Of a DNA stretch of 58,032 bases, positions 36,208 through 44,617 are shown piece after piece. Below the pieces are notes generated by a model. That model saw only the letters and a list, made by a program, of their open reading frames with translations. It was not told the origin of the DNA and searched no databases. The stretch comes from Planctomycetota bacterium (GTDB lineage: Bacteria > Planctomycetota > Planctomycetia > Pirellulales > UBA1268), in NCBI GenBank assembly GCA_029978905.1, contig JAPOIM010000017.1:1-58032 (forward strand). Direction: 5' to 3'. Position 1 is the first letter of the stretch. Each line of letters begins with the position of its first letter. The position numbers and the translations under genes are program-made.

Positions 36208-36225
36208 TGCGCAACACTTTGCGCA
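36208..36225. repeat. Inverted repeat upstream of the response regulator promoter
   Basis: TGCGCAA-CACT-TTGCGCA is perfect over 7-base arms. It is centred about 40 bases upstream of the -35, where an activator site would lie. Confidence 0.45.
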
Positions 36226-36309
36226 TTAAGCTCGAAGTCCCCGCAATGCCCCGACCAACGTTCTCCATCTCGCCCGCAGCGCCTCGCCACACGCCCGCAG
36301 GCGATGGCG

Positions 36310-36918
36310 TTAGCCCGCAAACGAGGGAACCACTTCAAGGAGTTCCACCGCCGGCCGGCCGTTGAGTTGGATCTCCGCCACCCGGCCGTAGGTCGGCCCG
36401 GCTGCTTCGAGAAGGCTGGCAAAGGCGGGCCCTGGCGTGAGTTGAACAAGTTCAACAGCCTGCACATCTCGATGCACCCCCGACGCGATCAGGATTCGCC
36501 CGAGAGGCTCCCCCTTCCGCAAGATGGCGTCACGCGACTCCGAGGGCAGAGGAGAGAGGTCGATCCGGACGATGCCGTACTGCACGATTTTTCCGTCGCC
36601 ATTCGCGAGCAGGATCTCGCGGGCATACAGATGCTCCGCAGGATCCGCCGGCCCCCCTCGCTCCGCGACGACGCGGAGATTGACCGGCCCGCCATGAAAC
36701 CGCTCCATCGTCACCGTCATATGGCTGTGATGGGCGAGTAACCCGGCGTAAGGCTCTGGAACCGCGGATGCCGCAACCTCCTGCACCCCCAACAGGAAGT
36801 CGGTGAACGCGGGCTGCTCCTCATGAAACAACGCGATCAGCGAGAGCGCTCGCTCAACCGCAGTTCGACCTGTTTCGCACTCCGAAGATTCAACAGGGGA
36901 AGAAGGCGTATCGGCCAT
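36310..36918 (-). CDS. Chorismate-lyase-like (UbiC/DUF98-fold) protein
   Basis: The 202-residue soluble product has a helical N-terminus (about 18-50) and a beta-rich core: MTVTMERFHGGPVNLRVVAE, then YAREILLANGDGKIVQYGIV, IDLSPLPSESRDAILRKGEP and LGRILIASGV. The pattern of Arg-Glu-hydrophobic strand, a following strand ending before a short loop, then hydrophobic-Gly-Arg-Ile-Leu resembles chorismate pyruvate-lyase and related UTRA/DUF98 folds. Catalytic residues cannot be confirmed by eye, so activity is not claimed. It lies 99 bases downstream of the prenyl-synthase fusion on the same strand; lyase plus prenyl diphosphate would fit an aromatic prenyl lipid pathway. Confidence 0.5.
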   Translation of the reverse strand: MADTPSSPVESSECETGRTAVERALSLIALFHEEQPAFTDFLLGVQEVAASAVPEPYAGLLAHHSHMTVTMERFHGGPVNLRVVAERGGPADPAEHLYAREILLANGDGKIVQYGIVRIDLSPLPSESRDAILRKGEPLGRILIASGVHRDVQAVELVQLTPGPAFASLLEAAGPTYGRVAEIQLNGRPAVELLEVVPSFAG

Positions 36919-37017
36919 GACCGGCTCCGAGGGGCAAACGTCCGCCCTCTAGTGTACCGCGTCTGACTTACGCCGTTTGGCCCAGCCCACCTTTTCGGGA
37001 GGCCGGCCCGGGAGCGA

Positions 37018-38883
37018 TCAAAACCCGTGTTCGGGCACCGCGAGATCAAGCAGAAAATCGAGCACTTCTCTCAACCGCCGCCCCTCGCACGCCGCCGCGG
37101 CTGCCGCTGCACGCTGGCGGTGCGTTTCGATCAACGCCCGCGCCCGCACAAACACATCGGCTTTCTCGTAAAGGCGTCTTGCTTCCCGCAGGCACTCCGA
37201 CTGCCCCTGTGGAGCGGCAGTGGCAGCCGCCTGCGCCAGATCGACAAGCCGCAACCGGTCGTCTTCAGGCAGCTGCTCCTGGGCAATCGCCCAGAGCACC
37301 GTCGGCCTTCCTCCCAGCAGGTCGCCGGCAGCATCCCGCAGGTTTTCCAGGTCACCGTGCCAATCCTTGAGGTCATTGAGCACCTGAAAGGCCGTGCCCA
37401 CATGCAGGGCGTAGTCACGCAGCAACCCAGCCGTGCCATGCTCAGACGACGCAAGTCGCACCCCCATCGCGAGCGCTGCGGCAAACGCGGGCGAGGTCTT
37501 CAAGCCGTAGATTTCCAGGGCTTGCTGAGGTGTGAGACGTTTCTCGGCCGCATCGCGCCACCAGAGTTCTGCTCCCTGTCCGCGTGCCAGTTCGAGGTGA
37601 GCCGTCGAAAGGATTGCCAACAGATCTCGCTGCAGAGTGGGATCGACCTGCAGATCCGCCGTGAGTTTTTCGAGGCTCGCGATGATGCGATAGCCAAGCC
37701 CGATCAGATAGTCTCCCGCGTTGATGGCCGTGGGCACGCCGCATTCCCGATGCATGGTCGGCCGGCCATACCGCATCGCATCGTCATCTTCGATATCGTC
37801 GTGCACGAGCGACGCCTTGTGAAAGACTTCGATGGCAGTGGCGGCGGCACGTGCCAGAGGCCTGCAGCCCGCACGGGTTGACTGTCCTCGGTCGTCCGCA
37901 TCCGCCACGGCCGCATCAAATGCAGCGAGCGCCATGAAGGGCCGCAGAAACTTTCCGCCGCGTGCGAGGAACTCAACCGCCACCGTCTCTGTGGCCGTGG
38001 CTGCCTGCAACGCCTCGGGCACCTGTGGCGTTGCCAAGGAGGCTGCTTCGGCACAGTCCACCCCAAGGTCAGCGAAGAGGGCGGCGAGGGAGTCTCTGGT
38101 AAACATCTCCGCCGACTCACGCAGCAACGGCAGATGATCGGCCACTGGCGAGACCGAGCCTCCTGCGACGCCCAACAGGCCGAGCACCCATTCGGCGTCC
38201 ACCTGATCCACACGGCAGCCGAGACGTGTCTCCTCAGCAGGCAAGGCCTCCTCCGCACTGACTCGCTCATTGAGCGGGACAGCCGCGATCGGCATCGCAA
38301 ATGGGGGCAACACGGCAAAGGCCTTCTCCAGTTCTGCAAGGGAGGCCACTCCCAGGACGCCTTGGTATTGCCCGCCAAGCATGCCCGCGATCGCGGCTGA
38401 AGCGTCACGCGTACTGGCCACCTGCCAACCGCTCTCGACGGCGGCCGATGCCAACGTCGCCATCACGCACTGCGGCCCACAGGTCGCAGGTCCCTGACCA
38501 CCTCCGCTCGCACACCCGCAGTCGGGCAGCAGGAGCAGGCGACGACCGCCAGGTTCGGCGAGCCGCTCTCTCCAATAGGCCGTGACCAACGCAACCATCG
38601 TCCAGCCGGTGTGTTCCTCGCGGCCACCACCTCGCCGAACCACCCGCTCAGCAGCCGCCCGCAATCCTGCCGCGGTCGTTCCTTCACCAGAGACCGCCTC
38701 CGCCCGCCAGGCGGCGGCCACATCCGCCGCGATCGCCCGCAGACGATCTCGCAGCATTTTCGGCTGCGGCACGGCGGACAACGTAGCCCGCCCCCGTGCT
38801 ACGGCGTGATCTCGGGACGCGTCGGAGGCGTTCTCCGCCCCATCACGATGGGCTCGTTCAAGACGGGTAGCCGGATGCTGCAC
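37018..38883 (-). CDS. Fusion of DUF116-like Cys-containing domain with polyprenyl diphosphate synthase
   Basis: The 621-residue product has two parts. Residues about 115-240 carry five cysteines (122, 124, 135, 139, 223) and the pattern GVLGVASLAEL, PIAAVPLN, RLGCRVDQVD, which resembles DUF116. Residues about 295-621 are a trans-prenyl diphosphate synthase: GGKFLRPFMALA, first motif LVHDDIEDDDAMRYGRPTMH (Asp362 onward), and a second motif FQVLNDLKDWHGD where the usual DDxxD is Asn503-Asp504-x-x-Asp507. The Asn may change metal binding or chain length. The GTG start at 38883 has GGAG seven bases upstream; ATG 38757 is an alternative. The product chain length is unknown. Confidence 0.78.
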   Translation of the reverse strand: MQHPATRLERAHRDGAENASDASRDHAVARGRATLSAVPQPKMLRDRLRAIAADVAAAWRAEAVSGEGTTAAGLRAAAERVVRRGGGREEHTGWTMVALVTAYWRERLAEPGGRRLLLLPDCGCASGGGQGPATCGPQCVMATLASAAVESGWQVASTRDASAAIAGMLGGQYQGVLGVASLAELEKAFAVLPPFAMPIAAVPLNERVSAEEALPAEETRLGCRVDQVDAEWVLGLLGVAGGSVSPVADHLPLLRESAEMFTRDSLAALFADLGVDCAEAASLATPQVPEALQAATATETVAVEFLARGGKFLRPFMALAAFDAAVADADDRGQSTRAGCRPLARAAATAIEVFHKASLVHDDIEDDDAMRYGRPTMHRECGVPTAINAGDYLIGLGYRIIASLEKLTADLQVDPTLQRDLLAILSTAHLELARGQGAELWWRDAAEKRLTPQQALEIYGLKTSPAFAAALAMGVRLASSEHGTAGLLRDYALHVGTAFQVLNDLKDWHGDLENLRDAAGDLLGGRPTVLWAIAQEQLPEDDRLRLVDLAQAAATAAPQGQSECLREARRLYEKADVFVRARALIETHRQRAAAAAAACEGRRLREVLDFLLDLAVPEHGF

Positions 38884-39114
38884 AGGAGTGCTCCAGACGG
38901 GCAGTGAACCGAGTCTGACGCCGCACGCTGCGGAACGTCACGTCGTCTCCCATGTGGCTGCTCGCTCGGCTGCCTCTGAGGAAAAAACGCACTGGCCTCA
39001 GGCCGCGATGGCGTCTCAACCTGACGATGCTCACGAGGAAGAAGACTCTCAAGTCTGAACCGTCGTCAGTCTCGGTCTGTAACCGCGTTCAGACGCCCCG
39101 TCGAGCGTTTGGCG

Positions 39115-40416
39115 TCACGAAGCCGCCACCTGCTCCTGCGGGGGGGACGGCTCGAAGAAGCGGTGCAGCAGCCTGTCCACCTGCAGCAGCCCCTCTCGCG
39201 TCAACTCCACACGGCCGCCCTCGAGGCCGAGCGAGCCTTCCGCCGCCAGGTCAGCCCAGGTGCCTTTCCAAGCATCGAGCACATCGACACCAAACTTTTG
39301 CCGAAACCTCGGCACATCCAGATGCCCTCGCTTGAGCTGCAAAATCATTTCGCGGATCAGCCGCTCGCGAGGAGTCGGCACCATGCCGCGGGCGATTGGA
39401 AGGCGGCCGCCTTCCACCGTGTCGAGGTAGGCGTCCCAGTGGGGCTCGTTCTGATAGTGCAGTCCGGAAAGATGCCCAAAACTGGCCACGCCCAGCGCAA
39501 TCAAGTCGCTGCCTTCCCACAGCATGTCACGATAGCGGAACGACACCCGCGAGGGATCGCGGACGAGCGTGTAGCCGCTGGAAACCGCATAGCCGGCTTC
39601 CTCAAATCGCCGAAAGGCTCGATCAACCCACCCTCGTTTTGTCGGCCAGTCCGCCACCGGCGCTGGCACGCCAGTCTCCTTCCAATCGTGGACGAGCGTC
39701 GTGTTGAGGGGAAGCTCCATCTGATAGATCGTCACGCTGTCGGGCTCCATCGCCAGCGTCTTGGCCACGGTGGCATCCCACGACTCGTCGGTCTCTCCGA
39801 CCATGCCCGAGATCAAATCGATGTTGGTGTTGGGGAAGCCAGCCGCCTTGATCCACCCCCACGCCCGCATGATCTCGGCGGAGAGATGCGCCCGACCGTT
39901 CGCCTCCAGAATGTCATCGTCGAAGTTCTCCACACCGAGCGAGATCCGCGTCATGCCGAGCTCGCGGAGGGCTTTCACTTTCGGCTCTGAGAGCGTGCCC
40001 GGCTCGCACTCGAACGTCACCTCTTCGGCATGGTCCCAGCCGAAACTGTCGTGCAGCCCAGCGACGAGCCGCTCCAGCTGTTTCACGCTGAGGAAAGACG
40101 GCGTCCCCCCCCCAAAGTAGACGTACTTCAGTTCGCGCCCTCGCACTGCGGGGCTGGCGGCGGCAAGCCCCGCCTCGCGGACGAGGCCCTGGGTGTAGCG
40201 TTCGACATCGCTGGCCGCTTTGTCGGTGTACACGCGGAAGTAGCAGAACTTGCAGCGTTTCCGGCAAAAGGGAATGTGGAGGTAGAGCCCCAGCGGAACA
40301 TCACCTGGCGGCTGTTCAAAGGCCGCCCGCACCGCGGGCACCGCCTCCGTTCCCCAGCGATCAAAGGGGGGATAGTTGGAGACGAAATAGCTCCCTGGTT
40401 CGGTCGTCTCGCTCAT
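39115..40416 (-). CDS. HemN/HemW-family radical SAM protein
   Basis: The 433-residue product has the radical SAM triad Cys51, Cys55 and Cys58 in LYLHIPFCRKRCKFCYFRVY, followed by YVYFGGGTPSFLS, ECEPGTLSEPKVKALRELG and ISLGVENFDDDILEANGR, the full coproporphyrinogen oxidase-like core. The C-terminal HemN domain is present (SGYTLVRDPSRVSFRYRDML; LIREMILQLKRG). The start ATG has GGAGG six bases upstream. Family members are anaerobic coproporphyrinogen dehydrogenases, heme chaperones or anaerobilin-type methyltransferases; which of these applies cannot be decided. It is upstream of the prenyl-synthase fusion (231-base gap). Confidence 0.85.
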   Translation of the reverse strand: MSETTEPGSYFVSNYPPFDRWGTEAVPAVRAAFEQPPGDVPLGLYLHIPFCRKRCKFCYFRVYTDKAASDVERYTQGLVREAGLAAASPAVRGRELKYVYFGGGTPSFLSVKQLERLVAGLHDSFGWDHAEEVTFECEPGTLSEPKVKALRELGMTRISLGVENFDDDILEANGRAHLSAEIMRAWGWIKAAGFPNTNIDLISGMVGETDESWDATVAKTLAMEPDSVTIYQMELPLNTTLVHDWKETGVPAPVADWPTKRGWVDRAFRRFEEAGYAVSSGYTLVRDPSRVSFRYRDMLWEGSDLIALGVASFGHLSGLHYQNEPHWDAYLDTVEGGRLPIARGMVPTPRERLIREMILQLKRGHLDVPRFRQKFGVDVLDAWKGTWADLAAEGSLGLEGGRVELTREGLLQVDRLLHRFFEPSPPQEQVAAS

Positions 40417-40483
40417 CACGCTCCTCCAACCCGTATGTGCCCGTGTGTTCTCGCCCACCGCTGTCCGACCACGCACGCCATGC

Positions 40484-41530
40484 TCACGAGGCCGTCAGAC
40501 CGCGTGCCGCGCGAAGGTCGTCGAAGTCGCGAAGGTGATACGCCACCGACGCCGTGTCGAGCACCCGACACAGGCCCCGCAGGGCGATCCCCATGCCATC
40601 CGGCCCGCTCGTGCCACCAAACTGACCTCCACCACGGACGTGCGGCTCAAGGTCGACAAACACACCAGGAATCCCACGTCGTTGCAGCCGACGCTGAAGC
40701 GCAGGCAGCATGTCTTTGAGATCGGCAAAAATCTTGGCGTGATTTGCTGAGCCCCGATCGGCGGGCACAAAGTGAAGCAGGGCGTCTTCGTCCACGTGCC
40801 CCCCCTTGGCAGCCCCGCCGCGTGCCGAACCTGCGGGACGTTTGGGAGAGCGGTAATCCTTGACGTGCACCCACCCCAGGCCGGGCTTCATCGCCTCCCA
40901 CTGCTTGTAGACTTCCGCCGGCGAATAGCCCTGCACGATCAGGTTGGCGGCATCAAACACGAGCACCAGGGCGGGATTGTTCACCCGCCGGTGGATTTCC
41001 GCGAGGAGGTGCCCTGTGCGGCCCACCAGATTGGCTTCGACCTCAAGGCCAAACGTCAAATCCGAGCGGTGGCAGACATCGGTGATTTGACCGATCTGAT
41101 CGACTGCTTGCTCGAGGTAGTCCTCGGGGTTGCCGTCACGGGGAGGGTAGAAGGAAAAGCCCCGAATGAGTTTGGTCTCAAACGCATGCGCTCGCTCGCA
41201 CGCCTTCACCACATCCTTGGCGAGATACTTCTTGAAGGGCACGAAGCGATTCGAGGTGCCGTCGTCCACGTCCACCAGTTTGACTTTGCCAATCGGCGAA
41301 GCGATGGAGGCGACGTTCAGGCCATAGGTGTCTTCCAGGTGCCGCAGGTCCTGAATCTCCCGCAGGGTCAGGTCCATCACGTTTTTCACACCGCGGCCGA
41401 CGTCAACAAAGCGGAGGCTGTAATACTCCAGGCCGAGGGCAGCAAGCGAAGAGAACTGCTCAACGGCAGTCAGGTTGAACGACGCCTCGTCGGCGAGGGC
41501 TGAAAGCAGAATTCCGCGGGACGTCGCCAT
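40484..41530 (-). CDS. Sugar phosphate isomerase/epimerase-like TIM-barrel protein
   Basis: The product of about 348 residues belongs to the AP-endonuclease-2/xylose-isomerase-like barrel group. Visible features are LAALGLEYYSLRF, LTFGLEVEANLVGRTG (metal-binding Glu), LVLVFDAANLIVQGYSP (Asp and Asn near the metal site), GWVHVKDYRSP (His and Asp) and GVFVDLEPHVRGGG (Glu). These would supply a divalent metal site. The ATG at 41530 is preceded by GGAG six bases upstream. Planctomycetes carry many such proteins, mostly without known substrate. It lies 67 bases upstream of the radical SAM gene on the same strand. Substrate unknown. Confidence 0.82.
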   Translation of the reverse strand: MATSRGILLSALADEASFNLTAVEQFSSLAALGLEYYSLRFVDVGRGVKNVMDLTLREIQDLRHLEDTYGLNVASIASPIGKVKLVDVDDGTSNRFVPFKKYLAKDVVKACERAHAFETKLIRGFSFYPPRDGNPEDYLEQAVDQIGQITDVCHRSDLTFGLEVEANLVGRTGHLLAEIHRRVNNPALVLVFDAANLIVQGYSPAEVYKQWEAMKPGLGWVHVKDYRSPKRPAGSARGGAAKGGHVDEDALLHFVPADRGSANHAKIFADLKDMLPALQRRLQRRGIPGVFVDLEPHVRGGGQFGGTSGPDGMGIALRGLCRVLDTASVAYHLRDFDDLRAARGLTAS

Positions 41531-41999
41531 TGATTTCTCCAAGGAAGCATCTTCACCTCGCCACCACGCGCCAGCCGCGGCATCCGCAGCGTTCCGTTGG
41601 CTCACGGAACGCCTGCGAACGACGAGGGCATTACGGGCCGCGAACGGGTCAAAAGCCCGCAGTCAGCATTGAAATACCGTTGGTATTGTGAGCCGAGCAG
41701 GGGCGTTCATCAACCGCGAAAGGCCCAGACAGTGTGACGTTCGCCGCCGAGAGGCCCGGTTGAGACACGCTCCGCGCGGGAAAGCATCCCAAATCAGCCT
41801 CGCCGCACCACGGTGGTCCCGCGATGAGGCCACCCAACGTACACTCCAGGCAACGCAGACTTGGCAACGGGTCTGCCTCCGCCAGGATGCGGCGACCTTT
41901 GGCACCAAAAAACCTTTGGCGTGCTGTGGGTCACCCACGTGAAGGCGTCCCAGTGAGGCGTTTCCGCCGGGGCTTCCCTCTGTCGTGAAAAGTGGTGCC
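41531..41999. promoter_or_regulatory. Divergent intergenic region with structured queC leader
   Basis: No gene is supported in these 469 bases. AATACC-GTT-GGTATT (41673-41687) is a perfect inverted repeat upstream of the leftward isomerase gene. Towards queC are GCAGAC-N10-GTCTGC (41855-41876), CGCC-N7-GGCG (41880-41894), a direct repeat ACCTTTGGC (41895 and 41912) flanking one complementary CCAAA (41905-41909), and GTGGGT-C-ACCCAC (41926-41938). The two TTTGG copies could pair alternately with CCAAA. Confidence 0.4.
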
Positions 42000-42734
42000 A
42001 TGGTTTCCGGAGATCAATCAAACGCCGTAACGGCCGCCGGCCGCCGAGCCGTCGTGCTCCTCTCGGGTGGTCTCGATTCCACCACCGCCGCCGCCTGGGC
42101 TGCCCAGGAAGGGTGGCAACTCGCCGCCCTCTCGGTCGACTACGGGCAACGGCACGCGGTCGAGCTCACCTGCAGTCGCCGCGTCGCAGCCGCCCTCGGC
42201 ATCCATGACCACGTGGTGCTCACGATCGACCTCGCCGCGTTTGGCGGAAGCAGCCTGACCAACCACGCCGTGGACGTTCCCAAGGGCCGCTCCGCGGAAA
42301 CGATCGGCGAGGGAATTCCCTCCACGTACGTTCCGGCACGCAACACCGTGCTCCTGTCGCTGGCCATGGCGATGGCCGAAGCCCGGCAGGCAGAAGCCAT
42401 CGTGATCGGGGTGAACGCCCTCGACTACAGCGGCTATCCCGACTGCCGTCCGGAGTTTATTGACGCCTTTCGGAACCTTGCCGTGGTTGCCACCAAAGTG
42501 GGCGTGGAAGGCACGCCGATTGAGATCCTCGCCCCGCTGCAACACATGACGAAGGCGGACATCATCCGTCTCGGCACCTCGCTGGGTGTTGATTACGGGC
42601 TCACCACCAGCTGCTACGACCCTCGACACACGGGCGAACCCTGCGGCGCGTGTGATGCCTGCCTTCTGCGTGCGGATGGATTTGCGGCGGCGGGGCTTGC
42701 CGATGCCGCCATCGCAAAACCTGGGCCCGCGTAA
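42000..42734 (+). CDS. queC: 7-cyano-7-deazaguanine (preQ0) synthase
   Basis: QueC converts 7-carboxy-7-deazaguanine, ATP and ammonia to preQ0, a precursor of the tRNA base queuosine. The 244-residue product has the PP-loop [13 protein letters not shown] (about 18-30), [32 protein letters not shown] and a C-terminal zinc site (SCYDP then [13 protein letters not shown]), all diagnostic. ATG 42000 is preferred over an in-frame GTG at 41985; neither has a strong Shine-Dalgarno, which may matter given the structured leader. queE, which makes its substrate, follows by 12 bases. queD and later genes are not in this window. Confidence 0.96.
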   Translation: MVSGDQSNAVTAAGRRAVVLLSGGLDSTTAAAWAAQEGWQLAALSVDYGQRHAVELTCSRRVAAALGIHDHVVLTIDLAAFGGSSLTNHAVDVPKGRSAETIGEGIPSTYVPARNTVLLSLAMAMAEARQAEAIVIGVNALDYSGYPDCRPEFIDAFRNLAVVATKVGVEGTPIEILAPLQHMTKADIIRLGTSLGVDYGLTTSCYDPRHTGEPCGACDACLLRADGFAAAGLADAAIAKPGPA

Positions 42735-42746
42735 CGAGGAGCGGCC

Positions 42747-43457
42747 GTGAAGATCGCCGAACTCTATCGTTCGCTTCAGGGCGAGGGCCTCCTCGCCGGC
42801 ACACCGAGCACGTTCGTGAGGACGAGCGGCTGCAATCTCCGCTGCCGCTGGTGCGACACCCCCTTCACGTCTTGGGAGCCGGTTGGCGAGGAGTGTTCCA
42901 GCAGCGAGGTCGTGCGCCGCATCGAATCACTTGGTTGCTCCCATGTGGTGGTCACGGGCGGGGAACCGCTGCTGTTCGCCGATGTGACCCGGACCTGCCG
43001 CCACCTTCGCGCACTCGGCTACCACGTGACGATCGAGACCGCAGGGACTGTGCTCAACAGCGACGCACCGGCCGGCGAACTTGCCGATCTGTTTTCAATC
43101 AGCCCAAAGCTCGCCTCGTCAACGCCGCCAGCCGACACCCCTGGCGGCTGGCATGGTCGCCACGAAGCGGCCAGACGACGTGATGATGTGGTCGCCCGCT
43201 TGATGGGCGCCGGCGACTATCAACTGAAGTTCGTGATCGACTCGGAGGCCGACCTCGCCGAAGCCTGCTCCTGGCTAACGTCTCTTGAAGACCAGGTGCA
43301 CCTCGACCGAAGTCGCGTCTTCCTCATGCCACAGGGCATCGACGAAGCCACCCTCGCGACCACGGCAGCGTGGCTCGAACCGGCAAGCACCCGCGAGGGG
43401 CTCCGTTTCGCCCCTCGCCATCACCTCACCTGGTTCGGCCACACCCGCGGAAGTTAG
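42747..43457 (+). CDS. queE: 7-carboxy-7-deazaguanine synthase (radical SAM)
   Basis: QueE performs the radical-SAM ring contraction of 6-carboxytetrahydropterin to 7-carboxy-7-deazaguanine. The 236-residue product starts IAELYRSLQGEGLLAGTPST, the family signature, and holds the Fe-S triad Cys29, Cys33 and Cys36 (SGCNLRCRWCDTPF), VVVTGGEPLL and IETAGT. The GTG start has GAGGAG five bases upstream. It follows queC closely, so both belong to one transcript, and it converges with the next membrane-protein gene. A 30-residue segment after SISPKLASSTPP is longer than in compact QueE enzymes. Confidence 0.95.
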   Translation: MKIAELYRSLQGEGLLAGTPSTFVRTSGCNLRCRWCDTPFTSWEPVGEECSSSEVVRRIESLGCSHVVVTGGEPLLFADVTRTCRHLRALGYHVTIETAGTVLNSDAPAGELADLFSISPKLASSTPPADTPGGWHGRHEAARRRDDVVARLMGAGDYQLKFVIDSEADLAEACSWLTSLEDQVHLDRSRVFLMPQGIDEATLATTAAWLEPASTREGLRFAPRHHLTWFGHTRGS

Positions 43458-43480
43458 CAGGCTGCGGCGGTCGCCCCGAC

Positions 43481-44548
43481 CTACGCCGGCTTTGGAGCCG
43501 CGTGCCCGCGAGGCCCAAACACGAGTACGGTCGCAGCCCCAACCGCCACCACGAGCAGCCCTGCCAGAAAGATCGGGCTGAGCGACGACATGGGCGTGCC
43601 ACTGGTAGCCAGCGAGACAAGTGTGTTGATCACCGGCGCCAAGCCAAACACAACGGGCATCACCGTGAAAGGCTTCCCGCCGAAGTTGAAGGCGAGAATG
43701 ATCCCCAAGGCACCGATGGCCCCGAGGGCACCGCCTGCGAGGCTCCAGATGCTCCCGACGATATCCCAGGTGCCAGTGTCTCCCATCGGCACAATCAGCG
43801 CCAGGGGCACGAGCACGGCGATCAGGAAGTACGACACGCCGATGCAGATCAGCGGGCGGAGACGGCTGCCCCCCATCAACGCCTGCCCTCGGTGCAGCAC
43901 CACGCCGTAGGCCCCCCAGCACGTCAGTGCCAGTGCCGTGGCCAGCATGATCTCCAGAAAACGCTCGCCGCCAGACTTCGCCTGCTCCACCAGCGAGGCC
44001 TCGGCTCCCTCCGCCTTGCCGGCGTCGGCCGCATCGCCACTGGCTTCCACAGCGGCGGCAGCGGCCGGCGGCGCTTCCATCTTCGCCTGGGGCTGTGGCT
44101 TAAAGACGAGCACGGTCACGGCGCCTGAAATCACCAGAATCAGACCGGCAAGAAACGGCGCCTTGATCTGATCAAACGCGCGGTTCATCGCTGCCGTGAG
44201 GAGTGTGTTCACCACCGGAGCGCCACCAAACACGAGCGGCATCACGTAGATCGGCTTGCCACCAAACGAGAGGGCAAGGATCACGCCCAGTGCCCCCAAG
44301 GCTCCCGCCGCGCCGGAAAACAGGCTCCAGACCACTCCCGTGGTCGTCCACGACCCTTTCTCTCCTTTGCGAAACAGCACGGCCAGCGGTGCGAGCACCG
44401 CGATCACAAAGTAGGCAACGCCCACGCAGACAAAGGGCCGCAGCGCCGAGTGCATCAGTTCGCGGCCATGGTGCAGCACAGGGCCGTACATGCCCCAACA
44501 GGCGGCAGCCATGGCGATTGCAGCCAACATGCCAGCGAGACCCATCAT
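43481..44548 (-). CDS. Integral membrane protein with internal tandem duplication
   Basis: The 355-residue product is mostly hydrophobic, with two homologous halves (about 5-155 and 195-350). Matching pairs include ACWGMYGPVLHHGRELM with TCWGAYGVVLHRGQALM, CVGVAYFVIAVLAPLAV with CIGVSYFLIAVLVPLAL, SGAAGALGALGVILALSFGG with AGGALGAIGALGIILAFNFG, and KPIYVMPLVFGGAPVVNTL with KPFTVMPVVFGLAPVINTL. Each half predicts four to five helices; an acidic Ala-rich linker joins them. Small-residue-rich helices resemble drug/metabolite-type (EamA) transporters, but family membership is not certain. The substrate is unknown, and the GKP(I/F)xVMP loops are likely functional. It has no obvious operon partner. 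Confidence 0.72.
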   Translation of the reverse strand: MMGLAGMLAAIAMAAACWGMYGPVLHHGRELMHSALRPFVCVGVAYFVIAVLAPLAVLFRKGEKGSWTTTGVVWSLFSGAAGALGALGVILALSFGGKPIYVMPLVFGGAPVVNTLLTAAMNRAFDQIKAPFLAGLILVISGAVTVLVFKPQPQAKMEAPPAAAAAVEASGDAADAGKAEGAEASLVEQAKSGGERFLEIMLATALALTCWGAYGVVLHRGQALMGGSRLRPLICIGVSYFLIAVLVPLALIVPMGDTGTWDIVGSIWSLAGGALGAIGALGIILAFNFGGKPFTVMPVVFGLAPVINTLVSLATSGTPMSSLSPIFLAGLLVVAVGAATVLVFGPRGHAAPKPA

Positions 44549-44617
44549 GGTGTGTGTCCTTTTGAAAGTTGTGTGAAAAGGTGGTCTGGAATGTCGTGGT
44601 CGCGGCTGCCCGCGGGT

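Larger units (their letters stand above)
35795..36309 (-). promoter_or_regulatory. Long regulatory and leader region of the helix-turn-helix response regulator
   Basis: This 515-base stretch has no convincing gene. It contains a strong minus-strand promoter (36179-36151), two inverted repeats around or upstream of it, and a 20-base palindrome inside the predicted leader of about 350 nucleotides. The promoter-proximal part is clearly AT-richer than neighbouring genes. Nothing else recognisable was seen. Confidence 0.5.

Noticed and set aside
41855..41999. preQ1 riboswitch before queC
   Set aside because: The A-rich tract is present, but the aptamer loop sequence and spacing I expect for preQ1-I are absent; I report only a structured leader.
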